Of a stretch of DNA of 64,000 nucleotides, positions 16,475 through 24,422 are shown one piece after another (the stretch's first letter is position 1; every line of letters starts with the position of its first letter). This stretch comes from Ignavibacteria bacterium. Its GTDB lineage: Bacteria > Bacteroidota > Ignavibacteria > OLB7. The stretch lies in the NCBI GenBank assembly GCA_020635205.1, contig JACKAE010000005.1, positions 372,001 through 436,000 of the forward strand, written 5' to 3'. Made by a program: the position numbers and the translations under genes. The notes under the pieces are model-generated. The model was not told where the DNA came from and did not search any database. It worked only from the letters and a program-made list of their open reading frames with translations.

Positions 16475-16738
16475 ATGAAAGCAGATATCCATCCAAAATA
16501 TGAAATGGCGACGGTAACGTGTGTGTGTGGCAACAGCTTCACAATACACTCAACGGTTGGTGACATCAAATTGGAGATTTGCTCCGAGTGCCATCCGTTT
16601 TTCACTGGTCGCCAAAAGGTGATCGACACCGCAGGTCGTATTGACAAATTCAACCAGCGTTTCGCGAAATCGAAGTCGATCAAAGCCGCGAAGAATCAGC
16701 CGAAGGCTGAAGAGGGTGGCGACGAGGCGACAGCCTAA
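16475..16738 (+). CDS. rpmE: 50S ribosomal protein L31
   Basis: An 87-residue type A (zinc-binding) L31, a component of the large subunit near the central protuberance and inter-subunit bridge. The start MKADIHPKYEMATVTCVCGNSF is typical. The cysteines are CVC (16-18 region) and CSECHPFFTG (about 37-46), giving the C-x-C...C-x-x-C zinc ligands. A Lys/Glu/Ala tail of about 20 residues extends past the usual core, as in Bacteroidetes. It is preceded by CAGGAG and lies 40 bp before rpsR. Confidence 0.95.
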   Translation: MKADIHPKYEMATVTCVCGNSFTIHSTVGDIKLEICSECHPFFTGRQKVIDTAGRIDKFNQRFAKSKSIKAAKNQPKAEEGGDEATA

Positions 16739-16778
16739 GGCAGAGAACTATCTATCAAACGTTAAATCTTGAAGTAAC

Positions 16779-17063
16779 GTGGCACGCAACAACTATCGCA
16801 ACCGCAACGAGGAAAACGACGGCCTGTTTCGTCCGAAGCAGCGCGATACGCGCCGTCGTAAAAAGCGCAATCCAATTAAGGGGATTGAGTACATCGACTA
16901 CACAAACATCAAGCTCTTGCAGCGTTTCCTGAACGATCAGGGGAAAATTCTTCCGCGCCGAATTACTGGTGTAAACGCCAAGCAGCAGCGGTCAATTACT
17001 CAGGCTGTGAAGTATGCGCGGCACCTTGCACTCCTTCCGTTCGTAGCGGAAGACATGCGGTAG
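16779..17063 (+). CDS. rpsR: 30S ribosomal protein S18
   Basis: A 94-residue small-subunit platform protein that pairs with S6. The core KGIEYIDYTNIKLLQRFLNDQGKILPRRITGVNAKQQRSITQAVKYARHLALLPF is the full conserved S18 domain (residues of about 33-88), preceded by a basic N-terminal tail. The start is GTG at 16779. Unlike the usual rpsF-ssb-rpsR-rplI order, S18 here follows L31 and a 58-residue ORF. A strong hairpin lies 41 bp downstream. Confidence 0.96.
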   Translation: MARNNYRNRNEENDGLFRPKQRDTRRRKKRNPIKGIEYIDYTNIKLLQRFLNDQGKILPRRITGVNAKQQRSITQAVKYARHLALLPFVAEDMR

Positions 17064-17103
17064 GGGATATGTGTCTCTCCATAGAGAGCTACACGTAATT
17101 TTT

Positions 17104-17142
17104 AAGAAGAGCCGGAACGTTTTTGGTGTTCCGGCTCTTCTT
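17104..17142 (+). terminator. Strong hairpin terminator after rpsR
   Basis: A perfect 15-bp stem AAGAAGAGCCGGAAC / GTTCCGGCTCTTCTT with a 9-nt loop. Only a weak T-run follows, but the stem is the strongest in the region and closes the ribosomal cluster. Confidence 0.75.
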
Positions 17143-17168
17143 GTTACTATCTTCGCAGTTTAGATTTT
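17141..17168 (+). promoter_or_regulatory. Candidate promoter of ompH
   Basis: TTG (17141-17143), 17 bp, then TAGATTTT (17161-17168), one base from TAnnTTTG. It lies 57 bp before the ompH ATG and directly after the rpsR hairpin. Confidence 0.35.
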
Positions 17169-17224
17169 CTACGTCAATAATTAAGGTGACATTCTTTTCT
17201 TGTAATTCAGGAGGTATTCTCGAT

Positions 17225-17740
17225 ATGAAGGTTATGCGTAACACAGCACTTCTCCTTATGCTCCTCTGCGGAGCCGGGCTTTCAACGGCTAATGGAGAGA
17301 CAAATATCGGTGTTATTGACTCGGAGCAGATTATCCAGGCGATGCCGGAGTATACTCAGGGTGAACAGAAGTTGACAGCTCTTACGAAGGCCTATCAAGA
17401 CACGCTCAACGCAATGAATGCGGCCTTGCAGAGAGACTTGAAAACATACCAAGAAAGTCTCGGCACAATGACGGCTGACGTAAAGGCAAAGACTGAAGAG
17501 CGGTTGAGAACTATCCAGCAGCAGATGCAGCAGTATCAGCAGGCGAAAGAGCAGGAGATTCAGCAGCGGCGCGCTGCAATGCTCGCACCAATTCGCGAGA
17601 AGGTATTAGCTGCGGTTAACGCTGTTGCCACCGAGATGAAGCTGGATGCGATTGTGGACAAGAAGACGGGAGGGATGGTTTTCGTGAGCAAGAGAATCGA
17701 CATTACTTTCAAGGTGCTGGATAAGATTCAGCGGGGATAG
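17225..17740 (+). CDS. OmpH/Skp family periplasmic chaperone
   Basis: A 171-residue exported protein. The ATG at 17225 follows AGGAGG by 9 bases, which fixes the start. Residues 1-24 form a signal peptide (NTALLLMLLCGAGLSTANGE), then IGVIDSEQIIQAMPEYTQ, the standard Skp first strand, and a long Gln/Glu/Lys helical region (about 45-125) forming the coiled-coil tentacle. The end is DAIVDKKTGGMVFVSKRIDIT, again family typical. Skp-like proteins hold unfolded outer-membrane proteins in the periplasm. The usual neighbours (bamA, lpxD) are absent, and a terminator follows. Confidence 0.9.
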   Translation: MKVMRNTALLLMLLCGAGLSTANGETNIGVIDSEQIIQAMPEYTQGEQKLTALTKAYQDTLNAMNAALQRDLKTYQESLGTMTADVKAKTEERLRTIQQQMQQYQQAKEQEIQQRRAAMLAPIREKVLAAVNAVATEMKLDAIVDKKTGGMVFVSKRIDITFKVLDKIQRG

Positions 17741-17763
17741 AGAGTAGATAGCAGATAAAAGAT

Positions 17764-17810
17764 AGCAGTAAGCAGTGGAGAGCATCTCTTTCTGCTTACT
17801 GCTTTTTCTT
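17764..17810 (+). terminator. Terminator after ompH
   Basis: AGCAGTAAGCAG (17764-17775) and CTGCTTACTGCT (17792-17803) form a perfect 12-bp stem followed by TTTTCTTTG. It lies 24 bp after the ompH stop and 48 bp from the convergent rpe. Confidence 0.8.
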
Positions 17811-17857
17811 TGTCTGCACTCGGCGAAAGAAGAGAAGGTGTGGACAAGTTGTCCAAA

Positions 17858-18547
17858 TTAAATACTACTAACCCCTTCGCAGGCTCGCCTCATCTCACGC
17901 AATGTCTCAGCCGGGTTATCCGTTCCAAAGACCCCCGATCCACTGACAATCACATCGACGCCCGACTCGAATGCCTGTGCTACGTTATCCAACTTGATGC
18001 CACCATCTGCTTCAATCAGACAGTCAGGATTTCCTGCATCGTTCAACATCTGTCGCAGAGCACTTGCCCGACGGTAGAGGGTCGGGATAAAACTCTGCCC
18101 ACCAAATCCAGGCTCTACGGACATCAACAGAACTAAGTCAACGTGGGGGAGGATTTCTTCTAATACCGACAGAGGAGTAGCTGGGTTGAGGGTTACCCCC
18201 GGCTTGCAGCCAAGTTCGCGTATTGTCTGTACTGTCCGATATAGGTGGAGGGCTGCCTCTACGTGAACTGTGATAATCGATGCACCAGCCTTCGCAAACG
18301 GAGCCAAGTAGCTGTCGGGATCGGAGATCATCAAGTGGCAGTCGAGTGGAAGGTCGGTGACCCTCTTCAGCGACTCCACAACAAGTGGTCCGATACTGAT
18401 GTTCGGGACAAAGTGTCCATCCATCACATCGACGTGCAACATGTCGGCTCCACCATCTTCCATTACCTTCACCTCTTCAGCAAGGCGCGTGAAATCAGCG
18501 GAGAGAAGCGAAGGGGAGAGGAGGACGTGTCGGTCAGGTCTATTCAT
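17858..18547 (-). CDS. rpe: Ribulose-phosphate 3-epimerase
   Basis: A 229-residue TIM-barrel enzyme interconverting ribulose 5-phosphate and xylulose 5-phosphate in the pentose phosphate pathway. The diagnostic blocks are all present: LSPSLLSADFTRLAEEV, HVDVMDGHFVPNISIGP (metal-binding His/Asp), PLDCHLMISDP, VEPGFGGQSFIP (phosphate-binding) and EADGGIKLDNV near residue 178, then VSGSGVFGT. Length is as expected. It is transcribed toward ompH, with the ompH terminator between the two genes. The upstream side is spacer and the broken four-helix gene. Confidence 0.96.
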   Translation of the reverse strand: MNRPDRHVLLSPSLLSADFTRLAEEVKVMEDGGADMLHVDVMDGHFVPNISIGPLVVESLKRVTDLPLDCHLMISDPDSYLAPFAKAGASIITVHVEAALHLYRTVQTIRELGCKPGVTLNPATPLSVLEEILPHVDLVLLMSVEPGFGGQSFIPTLYRRASALRQMLNDAGNPDCLIEADGGIKLDNVAQAFESGVDVIVSGSGVFGTDNPAETLREMRRACEGVSSI

Positions 18548-18639
18548 TAAAATCTGGATTGTTGTTGTCGAGTTTTTTGTTGAAGGGGGGTAGATCGTTG
18601 ATCGTGGTTGTTATTTGGTTCTTGGGGTGCTGCGATGGT

Positions 18640-19005
18640 TCAATTCAGTCTGTTGAGGTATGCGTTGAGCATTGGGCTAAGTGAATGCAGCAAGGTTTGC
18701 AGTTCGTTCGATTGTTGTTGGGTGAGCAACTGACGCTTCCACCCTCTCCTCAGCTAATGTCGTGTCTCGTTAACTGAGCCACGAGCAATGTGGCTCAATT
18801 GACGTTGGTCTATATACGTTCTTCGTTGGACTCCTTCTGCGATATTTGCTCCAATACTGTCAGCTGCCCGCACAATTTGCGATCCTATTGTCTTGCGAGC
18901 AAACCATTCCCATTTTTCAACGATATCCCAAATGGAATCAGCAAGGCTTTCAGCTAAGCTGTATATCCGCAGCTTTTCAAAGTTTGAACGATTCTCCGTA
19001 TTCAT
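18640..19005 (-). pseudogene. Four-helix bundle protein gene with in-frame amber codon
   Basis: The ATG at 19005 opens an 83-codon ORF that ends SVNETRH at TAG (18756-18754). Reading through, the same frame continues LRRGWKRQLL...MLNAYLNRLN to TGA at 18640-18642. That is exactly the C-terminal half of the 'four helix bundle protein' (23S rRNA intervening-sequence) family. The family signature SQIVRAADSIGANIAEG is intact. Family members usually have Trp after ETRH, so TAG most simply arose from TGG. With the amber codon read as Trp the product is about 121 residues, normal for the family. Function of the family is unknown. Confidence 0.75.
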
Positions 19006-19125
19006 ATAATCTCACCGGGGTTGGATGAAAAAACAACAATCAACTATCCACGATCTAAGTCCCAATAATCTCACCCGGTTCGGATGACAAGAAACAACAG
19101 ACTCCGATCAACTATCAACGATCTA
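19006..19125. repeat. Two imperfect direct repeats in spacer
   Basis: ATAATCTCACCGGGGTTGGA with CAACTATCCACGATCTA (19006-19057) and ATAATCTCACCCGGTTCGGA with CAACTATCAACGATCTA (19065-19125) are two copies of one unit of 50-60 bp. Part of the word (GATCAACGATC) recurs near 18591 and 32757. Non-coding. Confidence 0.6.
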
Positions 19126-19129
19126 TGCT

Positions 19130-21652
19130 CTACTTCCCATTCTTCACTTCCATCGAAATCAAGGCAGCATCTTCCGTTGTGAGAATCGGCACTCCGTAGC
19201 GGAGTTTTTCCGATAGCTCTTCCAGCCGCTCCTTTACCAGAGCGTTGATCGAGCCTTCCGTCCAGTTCCCATCGCTATCCTCTACGCCAGCGGCGATTCC
19301 TGTGAGAATTTCAATTCCTTGATCGATTGTCGAGACAGAGTAGATGTGGAACTCCCCTTTCTCAACAGCGGTAACCACATCTTCCCGCAGCATGAGTTCA
19401 GGGACGTTTTGTATGGGGATGAGCACTCCTTGAGTTCCAGTTAGACCGCGGCGGCAACAGACATCGAAGAAGCCTTCGATTTTCTCCTTCACTCCGCCAA
19501 TCGGTTGGATCTCCCCCCACTGGTTTACCGAGCCGGTGACCGCAAAGTCTTGTCGGATCGGAACGCGGCTGAGAGCAGAGAGGAGTGCGTAGACTTCCGT
19601 AGAGGATGCCGAGTCGCCGTCGACGCCACCGTAGGATTGTTCGAAGACGATAGAGGCGGAGAAGGAGAGAGGACGACTCTGCGCGAACCGATGCCGGAAA
19701 AATCCTGTCAGGATCAGTGCCCCCTTATTGTAGATGCTCCCACTCAGATTGGCCTCGCGATCGATGTTCACAATGCCGGAGCGGCCAACCGAGACAGTGG
19801 CAGTGATACGGGTTGGCTTGCCGAAGGAAACTTGGCCGAGGTCGTAGACGGCAAGGCCGTTAATCTGTCCCACCCGGCTTCCATCGGTTGCGATCATCAA
19901 CGTTCCGTCATCAATCTGCTCGGTAATCTTTTCCTTCCACATCGAGTTCCGTTCAATCATAGCCCTAATTGCCTTATCAACGTGGCGACGACTGACAACG
20001 TGGTTCCCCTTCTTCACCGTCCAGTAGGAGGCCTCTCGCAGAATGTCGGCAATGTCGCTGAAGCGGAGGGAAATTTTTCCGGCTCCACCGGCACGCTCCA
20101 CAGCATACTCAGTAACTGCCGCTACGCCATCAACGTCGAATGGGGGTAACTGCTCCTCTTTTGTCAGCTTCTTTATGAAGTGGGCGTACTGTGTTAGTAT
20201 CCCATCGGTCCGCTCAATTTCGTAGTCGAACTGGGCGTTGATCTTGAAGATCTTTCGGAAGTCCTCTTCGGCGTGAAAAAGTGCCTGATATAGTTCGGAT
20301 GGCCCGATCATTATCACCTTTACGTTCAGGCGGATCTCTTCCGGCTTCATACCGCTGGTAGACTGTATCCCACCATATTGGAAAAAATTCTCAAGAGGTT
20401 GAATCTGAATTTTCCGGTGGAGGAGAACACGCTTCATCATGTTCCAAACACCCGGTTCGGTGAGAGCCTCCACTGCGTTGATAATCAGGTAGCCACCGTC
20501 AGCCTGGAGAACGGAGCCTCCTTTGATCGAGGAGAAGTCACTTACCCACCTATCCTGCGGATCTCTGGTTCGCTCGATTGTTCCAAAGAGGTTCGTGAAA
20601 CTTGGACTGCGCTCAATAATTACAGGACGCCGGTCTGTGTCCGTATTATCGAGCAGAATGTTGATGTCGTAGACGTGGAACGGATCCTCGATTTGAATCT
20701 CCCCCTCTACTTCCTCTTCTCGTTCTTCACCCGCTTCCCGTTGAGGTCTGAAGAGATCGAGGTTCTCCAGAATGTCGTTGCGAACATCCCGCAGGAATTT
20801 CTTAACCGAGTCGTGAGTGTAGTTTGAGATGATCTCCTCTAACGTTGCCGTAACTAACATCGTGGCGGCACTCCGTTCGTAGTCAACTATCTGTTGACGA
20901 TAGTCCCCAGCAAGTTTCCGTCCCTTCTTCATCAGTTCGTAGAGGTCATCTTGCAAGTCTTCAACCTCTTGGTTGATCTTCCTCGCATCTTCCACCGTTA
21001 TCTTCTCATCCCGAATTAAGGCATCCAGGTCATCTACTCCATACGGCGTGCCGTTAATCATCGGAAGAAGTTCCGGCTGTATTACGTTCGGTCCAGTCTG
21101 CCGCTGCCCCAAAATAAAGCCACGTGGTTTGATCTTCTCCTCGAACTCCCCCACCATATTCCGTTCCTTCTCCTGAAACCTGTCCACAATACGGGCGCGT
21201 CCTTTGCGGAACTTCTCATCTTCGAACATGGCTGGAATGCGTGAGCGGAGGAAGGAGATTGCATCTTTTACGTCAGCCCGCAACGAGCGCATTTTTCCTT
21301 TGGGCAGCCGGAGAACGCATGGGCGATCAGGGTCGGAGAAGTTGTTGACAAAGCCAATGTCGTAGAGGTCCATCTCGGCAGTCTGCATCCCCTCCAAGAT
21401 ATTCTTGATTGTCGTCAACCGTCCAGTTCCAGCCAGACCGTTCACGAAGATGTTATAGCCGGGGGAGTGAATCTCGGCTCCGATTTCCATCGCCTCAAGC
21501 GCACGCCGTTGCCCGATAATTCCCTGAAGTTCTTCCAGATCATCAGTAGTCTCGAAACTGAAAATCGAGGGATCCACTCGCCAGCGGAGAGCGGATGAGG
21601 GGAGTGGGGTATGGTTGGGAGTCGGGAGCATATCTGGTGTTTTCTCGGACAT
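19130..21652 (-). CDS. Lon-like ATP-dependent protease (LonB/LonH-like)
   Basis: An 840-residue protein with an N-terminal AAA-related region (GIIGQRRALEAMEIG, then Walker A-like NGLAGTGRLTTI at about 71-81), a long helical insert and a second ATPase segment (FSSIKGGSVLQADGGYLIINA, KVIMIGPSELYQALF). It ends in a Lon protease domain with QINGLAVYDLG, then GGVDGDSASSTE with the catalytic Ser at about 681 and GGVKEKIEGFF with the catalytic Lys at about 722, the spacing expected for the Ser-Lys dyad. The order matches the AAA family ATPase/Lon proteins of COG1067, not housekeeping LonA, which has an N-terminal LAN domain. Likely cytosolic quality-control protease. Divergent from glyS. Confidence 0.88.
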   Translation of the reverse strand: MSEKTPDMLPTPNHTPLPSSALRWRVDPSIFSFETTDDLEELQGIIGQRRALEAMEIGAEIHSPGYNIFVNGLAGTGRLTTIKNILEGMQTAEMDLYDIGFVNNFSDPDRPCVLRLPKGKMRSLRADVKDAISFLRSRIPAMFEDEKFRKGRARIVDRFQEKERNMVGEFEEKIKPRGFILGQRQTGPNVIQPELLPMINGTPYGVDDLDALIRDEKITVEDARKINQEVEDLQDDLYELMKKGRKLAGDYRQQIVDYERSAATMLVTATLEEIISNYTHDSVKKFLRDVRNDILENLDLFRPQREAGEEREEEVEGEIQIEDPFHVYDINILLDNTDTDRRPVIIERSPSFTNLFGTIERTRDPQDRWVSDFSSIKGGSVLQADGGYLIINAVEALTEPGVWNMMKRVLLHRKIQIQPLENFFQYGGIQSTSGMKPEEIRLNVKVIMIGPSELYQALFHAEEDFRKIFKINAQFDYEIERTDGILTQYAHFIKKLTKEEQLPPFDVDGVAAVTEYAVERAGGAGKISLRFSDIADILREASYWTVKKGNHVVSRRHVDKAIRAMIERNSMWKEKITEQIDDGTLMIATDGSRVGQINGLAVYDLGQVSFGKPTRITATVSVGRSGIVNIDREANLSGSIYNKGALILTGFFRHRFAQSRPLSFSASIVFEQSYGGVDGDSASSTEVYALLSALSRVPIRQDFAVTGSVNQWGEIQPIGGVKEKIEGFFDVCCRRGLTGTQGVLIPIQNVPELMLREDVVTAVEKGEFHIYSVSTIDQGIEILTGIAAGVEDSDGNWTEGSINALVKERLEELSEKLRYGVPILTTEDAALISMEVKNGK

Positions 21653-21874
21653 AGGTCTATTGTGAGTCTATCAGTTGATCTTCGGTTCTACTTCCTCACG
21701 GCAAGTAGGCAAGATACGGAGGATGGGGGAGAGTGGAGATGTCGCTTCTGTCAGGAAACGGCGGAATGGTGAGGGGATTCCGCATACCAAGTTCAATATC
21801 GGGGGTTGGCATCGTTATTGGGAGTTATTCGGATTGGCTTTTCTCCTTTACAAGAGACATCCTTCTACAATTCG

Positions 21875-21908
21875 TTGTTTCCCGAACTCTCTGAATCGGC
21901 TACATTTG
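21875..21908 (+). promoter_or_regulatory. Candidate promoter of glyS
   Basis: TTG (21875-21877) then 23 bp then TACATTTG (21901-21908), an exact TAnnTTTG. It is 61 bp upstream of the glyS ATG. The rest of the 316-bp divergent spacer 21653-21968 shows no gene; the promoter of the Lon-like gene must lie in its left part but no box is clear. Confidence 0.5.
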
Positions 21909-21968
21909 ATCTTTTCCCTCATCTGTTAGGGATTGGGTTTGTTCAATGTCAGTTAAACGGATTCTTCT

Positions 21969-23387
21969 ATGGCGGCTTCACTGGTTGCACTCGACAAAAT
22001 TGTCTCGCTCGCAAAGCGGCGCGGGTTCGTCTTTCAGTCGTCCGACATTTATGGCGGACTGAACGGATGCTGGGATTACGGTCCGCTCGGGGTAGAGCTA
22101 CTGCGGAACGTGAAGGAGGCTTGGTGGCGGGAGATGACCTACCGAGATGACATCGAGGGAATCGATGCCTCAATCTTGATGCACCCCCGCGTCTGGGAGG
22201 CTTCTGGCCACATCGGTTCGTTTGCCGACCCAATGATTGACAACAAGACGAGCAAGAAGCGCTACCGTGCCGACCACTTGATTGAGGATGAGATCGACCG
22301 ACTTCGGAATAAGGAAAAGGAGGCCGAAGCCGACGCACTTCAAGAACGGCTGGACAAAGCAGTTGCTCCCGAAGATTTCTATCAGATTATCGTCGACAGC
22401 GGTATTAAAGATCCGGCAGGGGGAACCAACGACTGGACAGAAGTTCGCCAGTTCAACTTGATGTTCAAAACCTTTATCGGCCCTGTGGAGGATTCCTCGG
22501 CAGTTGTCTACCTTCGCCCTGAGACGGCACAGGGAATCTTCGTCAACTTCAACAACGTCAATCAATCTTCACGGCAGAAGGTTCCGTTTGGTATTGCGCA
22601 GATTGGTAAGGCATTTCGGAACGAGATTAACACGAAGAACTTTCTCTTCCGTACCCGCGAGTTTGAACAGATGGAGATGCAGTGGTTCGTGAAGCCGGGG
22701 GATGACGACAAGTGGTACGACTACTGGCTCGAGAAGCGGCAGAACTGGTTCCAAGAGTTTGGTATCTCTCCAGATAAGCTCCGCGTGAAACCACACGCCG
22801 AAGACAAGTTGGCTCACTATGCGAAGGCTGCCGTCGACATTGAGTATCTCTTCCCGTTCGGTTGGGGTGAGGTTGAGGGCATCCACAACAGAACTGACTT
22901 TGATCTCCGGCAGCACGCAGAATTCTCTGGCAAGAAGATTGAGTATTTCGACCAAGGTGAGAACGTCCGCTATACGCCATACGTGATTGAGACATCGATC
23001 GGTGCTTCCCGCTCGACAATGATGTTTTTAGTTAATGCTTACGACGAAGATGAGATTGGTGGCGAGAAGCGTGATGTCCTCCGCTTCCATCCGAAGTTGG
23101 CTCCATACAAGGTGGCGATATTCCCACTCATCAAGAAGGAGGGAATGCCGGAGTTTGCGCAGAAGCTCCACCAAGATGTGCAGAAGCAATACAAGTCATT
23201 CTACGACGAGTCGGGTGCAATTGGTCGCCGCTACCGTCGGCAGGATGAGGCGGGGACACCTTACTGCGTAACGATTGACGGACAAACGCTCGAGGATGGG
23301 ACTGTCACCGTCCGCGACCGCGACACCACCGAGCAGATTCGCATTCAGGCAGAGAGCCTTCGGGGATGGTTGGGGGAGCGGGTGTAG
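21969..23387 (+). CDS. glyS: Glycyl-tRNA synthetase, single-chain type
   Basis: A 472-residue class II aminoacyl-tRNA synthetase of the homodimeric (eukaryote/Gram-positive-like) GlyRS type, charging tRNA-Gly. Key features are FQSSDIYGGLNGCWDYGPLGVELLRNVKEAWW near the N-terminus, the zinc-less insertion with RYRADHLIE, motif 2 VPFGIAQIGKAFRNEI with TRTREFEQMEMQWF, and motif 3 around YVIETSIGASRSTMMFLVNAYDED. The anticodon-binding domain begins at LAPYKVAIFPLIKKEG and ends RESLRGWLG-like. Full length. Expressed from a spacer shared with the divergent Lon-like gene. Confidence 0.95.
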   Translation: MAASLVALDKIVSLAKRRGFVFQSSDIYGGLNGCWDYGPLGVELLRNVKEAWWREMTYRDDIEGIDASILMHPRVWEASGHIGSFADPMIDNKTSKKRYRADHLIEDEIDRLRNKEKEAEADALQERLDKAVAPEDFYQIIVDSGIKDPAGGTNDWTEVRQFNLMFKTFIGPVEDSSAVVYLRPETAQGIFVNFNNVNQSSRQKVPFGIAQIGKAFRNEINTKNFLFRTREFEQMEMQWFVKPGDDDKWYDYWLEKRQNWFQEFGISPDKLRVKPHAEDKLAHYAKAAVDIEYLFPFGWGEVEGIHNRTDFDLRQHAEFSGKKIEYFDQGENVRYTPYVIETSIGASRSTMMFLVNAYDEDEIGGEKRDVLRFHPKLAPYKVAIFPLIKKEGMPEFAQKLHQDVQKQYKSFYDESGAIGRRYRRQDEAGTPYCVTIDGQTLEDGTVTVRDRDTTEQIRIQAESLRGWLGERV

Positions 23388-23389
23388 AT

Positions 23390-23455
23390 TCTTTGTGCTC
23401 TTGGTGTCCTTGGTGGCACAATTCAACTTACCACCAAGGCGCCAAGGGACGAGAG
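23390..23455 (+). repeat. CTTTGTGCTCTTGGTG...CACCAAGGCGCCAAG inverted repeat
   Basis: CTCTTGGTGTCCTTGGTGG (23398-23416) is mirrored by CCACCAAGGCGCCAAGGGAC (23431-23450) across 14 bp. It directly follows the glyS stop and may work as its transcript-end hairpin. A half copy appears near 63520, next to the IS110 element. Confidence 0.6.
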
Positions 23456-23491
23456 ACCAAGCGAAGAAAGAGCTTACGAAGATTGGGACTG

Positions 23492-24370
23492 TTAGCGGAG
23501 TGGGAACGAGTAGAGGTCATATCCACCACAACCACCATCTCGGTTCGAAGAGAGGTAAAGTCTTCCCCCAGTAATGAAGGGGGTAATCTCTCCGGCGGCG
23601 GAGTTGTAGGGAGGGGGAAGAGCTTCGCGCCTCTCACCTCTTGCGCGAAAGACAAAGATGTCCAAGCTGTCGCGAGTTGTCGATGCGGCAAAGTAGAAGT
23701 CTCCGGTTCTGCTGTCGAGGAAAGGAGAGAGTTCATCTCCCGATGTATTGATGGGTGCTCCAGCATTTTGTGGTTCTCCCCAGAGTCCACTCTCATTCCG
23801 CTCCACAAACCAAATATCAGTTCCGCCAAACCCTCCGGGACGATCCGACGCAAAGTAGAGACGAGTGCCATCGGCGGTTGCAAAGGGGTGGCCATCCCAC
23901 CCCTTACTGTTAATCCCTAATCCCGGACTGATCGGCTCCTGATCTCCTGTTGGGATCATAAAAATATCGCACCCACTTCCCCCCTCTTCGTTATCGCAAC
24001 CGGCGATGTAGGCCAAGGCGTTCAGCAAGTTCGGAGTAGGGGGGAAGGTAATAGTTGCTACGTCGGTTCGACTCCCTTGCCTCAACAGCAGTTCGTAGTG
24101 GCTGGCTGTATCCCACTCAAGCCCGAGTCGCATCGAAAGGTAGAGTTGAGCCTGATGGTTCGGACTAAGCGCTTCGCGCAGTCCTGTTTTTTCTGGTTCA
24201 ATTCGATTTGTCGTGAAGATCAGTGTGGCACTATCCCGCAATACCGGAGCATACTCGTTCTGCGAGGAGTTGATGTTTACCCCCATATTCCCCAAGGCAG
24301 TTGGCGAGGGTGGTGAGTGGGCAAGGCAACCACTCACCACAGCCGAAGCTATGGTGAGTGAGCTTGCCAT
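23492..24370 (-). CDS. WD40-like beta-propeller (PD40/TolB-like) lipoprotein
   Basis: A 292-residue lipoprotein from ATG 24370 (leader MASSLTIASAVVSGC, lipobox). The mature part has several PD40 repeats, each with the pattern 'DG-L-Y-F-A/S-S-D/N-R': DGTRLYFASDRPGGFGGTDIW, TGDFYFAASTTRDSLDIFVF and GGRLYLSSNRDGGCGGYDLY. This is the pattern seen in OmpA-associated and T9SS-associated envelope proteins of Bacteroidetes. A start at 24466 would overlap hslU and place charged sequence before the signal, so it is rejected. It follows hslU by 52 bp in the same direction and might be co-transcribed. Role unknown. Confidence 0.75.
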   Translation of the reverse strand: MASSLTIASAVVSGCLAHSPPSPTALGNMGVNINSSQNEYAPVLRDSATLIFTTNRIEPEKTGLREALSPNHQAQLYLSMRLGLEWDTASHYELLLRQGSRTDVATITFPPTPNLLNALAYIAGCDNEEGGSGCDIFMIPTGDQEPISPGLGINSKGWDGHPFATADGTRLYFASDRPGGFGGTDIWFVERNESGLWGEPQNAGAPINTSGDELSPFLDSRTGDFYFAASTTRDSLDIFVFRARGERREALPPPYNSAAGEITPFITGGRLYLSSNRDGGCGGYDLYSFPLR

Positions 24371-24422
24371 TACTACGTGAACGAGGAAAACGCCCCAATG
24401 GCATGAGATTGTTCGCCAACTC

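Noticed and set aside
19505..20149. 214-codon plus-strand ORF
   Set aside because: Antisense to the Lon-like gene; no motif. Shadow frame.
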